Shown here one piece after another: positions 63,358 to 64,000 of a DNA stretch of 64,000 nucleotides. The stretch's first letter is position 1. Each line of letters begins with the position of its first letter. The position numbers and the translations under genes were made by a program. Below the pieces are notes generated by a model. It was not told the origin of the DNA. It searched no databases and was given only the letters and a program-made list of their open reading frames with translations. The stretch comes from an uncultured Spirochaetota bacterium (lineage in GTDB: Bacteria; Spirochaetota; Spirochaetia; Treponematales; Treponemataceae). Location of the stretch: assembly GCA_944389415.1 (NCBI GenBank), contig CALXMF010000007.1, positions 1 through 64,000 on the forward strand, in the 5' to 3' direction.

Positions 63358-64000
63358 ATGAAAAATTCGTTTTCTGTTATTATTCTGGATGACCACCTTA
63401 TGATGCAGGAAGGACTTTCTTCATACCTAGAAAGCTATGGCTGTACGATTATCGCGCGGCTTGCTTCGCTCTCGGAACTGGCTGCCTTATTAAAAAGCAG
63501 TATGCCAATTCCTGACGGAACTATTGCAATTATTGATAAACAGCTTGGTGCAGAAAGCGGCTGTGACGCGATTTCCATGATAAATGCTGCCGGACGCGGT
63601 ATAAAATGTATTATGTATTCTGCCTTTTACAGTGTACCATCTGTTATGCAGGCGCTTGAGCGGGGAGCTTTCGGATACATAACAAAAGATACCGATGGAA
63701 AAGAATTACTTTCAGCTTTGGAAACAGTATCACATGGAAAGCAGTATGTACAAAAAGAATTGCAGGAGAAAATGAATTCTGTTTCAGTGCTCCTTTCTCT
63801 TCTCTCAAAAAAAGAACAGCAGGTCGTTATCTGTTTATTAAACGGATTGGATAATGCACAGATTGGGGCGCAGCTGAACATCTCGAAACGAACAGTCGAA
63901 AATCACCTGAGCACTATTTATGATAAACTTGGAATCACAAGCAAACGTGAACTTATGCAGACATTTGGAGGGAATAACGACGCAGCTAATATAAGCATCC
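63358..64000 (+). CDS. NarL/LuxR-family response regulator (cut by the window edge)
   Basis: The frame is open from the ATG at 63358 to the end of the window (214 codons) without a stop. The receiver domain has Asp11/Asp12 in VIILDDHLMMQEG and the phosphoacceptor Asp60 in AIIDKQLG, with the switch lysine in GYITKDTDGKELL. A LuxR-type helix-turn-helix follows at about 145-205 (LSKKEQQVVICLLNG, NAQIGAQLNISKRTVENH, LSTIYDKLGI). Family members end soon after this helix, so little is missing. Its kinase may lie just beyond the edge. It is divergent from dnaE. Confidence 0.9.
   Translation, partial: MKNSFSVIILDDHLMMQEGLSSYLESYGCTIIARLASLSELAALLKSSMPIPDGTIAIIDKQLGAESGCDAISMINAAGRGIKCIMYSAFYSVPSVMQALERGAFGYITKDTDGKELLSALETVSHGKQYVQKELQEKMNSVSVLLSLLSKKEQQVVICLLNGLDNAQIGAQLNISKRTVENHLSTIYDKLGITSKRELMQTFGGNNDAANISI

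Overview
The window looks like chromosomal DNA of a spirochaete, most probably a Treponema. The pointers are a lipoprotein with treponeme-type leucine-rich repeats, a methyl-accepting chemotaxis protein, two small sigma-70-family factors behind sigma-54-type promoters, and proteins exported with relaxed signal peptides. No rRNA is present to prove this. Genes are dense, mostly on the minus strand, with short overlaps inside operons. No insertion sequence, prophage or integrase was seen.

Layout. 0-2.7 kb: methionine ABC importer metNIQ. 2.8-10.8 kb: pgk, a coiled-coil protein, a YhhN-family membrane protein, sigma factor 1, an EpmB-like aminomutase, thrH and fhs. 10.9-15.3 kb: a thiamine operon (thiM-thiE-HAD phosphatase-thiD-thiC) under a TPP riboswitch. 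It makes the pyrimidine half de novo but only salvages the thiazole. 15.3-21.3 kb: a chemoreceptor, a Nudix hydrolase, a 44-bp AT-rich tandem repeat, an azoreductase-like flavoprotein, gpmI with a tiny membrane-peptide ORF in front, and a flavodoxin-ferredoxin fusion. 21.5-33 kb: DUF711, a MATE exporter, recQ with a palindrome over its start codon, an isolated hisH-hisF pair, paired short chromate-type transporters, an ABC exporter, a beta-CASP nuclease and an RluA-type pseudouridine synthase.

33-49.4 kb: two CorC/CNNM paralogues with an exported thioredoxin-fold protein, purL, a riboflavin operon (ribD-ribE-ribBA-ribH) with promoter, FMN riboswitch and attenuator terminator all visible, then an RNA cluster (four tRNA-Ser that together read every serine codon, one tRNA-Arg, SRP RNA), the leucine-rich-repeat lipoprotein, and pyrB-pyrI-pyrC. 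49.5-51.3 kb is the accessory stretch: a CRISPR array of 13 repeats with no cas gene in the window, a hairpin-rich segment on its likely leader side, and four operator-like palindromes spaced exactly 22 bp. These palindromes precede a three-gene unit of an exported protein, an OmpR-type regulator and a histidine kinase. 54-64 kb: an IMP dehydrogenase of the Tritrichomonas foetus type, sigma factor 2, recG, a YggT protein, dnaE and a truncated NarL/LuxR-type regulator at the right edge.

The most unusual signals are: (1) an identical 16-bp sigma-54 (-24/-12) promoter in front of both sigma-factor genes, implying an RpoN-to-sigma cascade like the Borrelia RpoN-RpoS switch; (2) the cas-less CRISPR array beside a possible structured RNA; (3) the 22-bp operator array and the 44-bp tandem repeat; (4) the parasite-type IMP dehydrogenase. 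All functions are inferred from reading the sequence; no database search was run.
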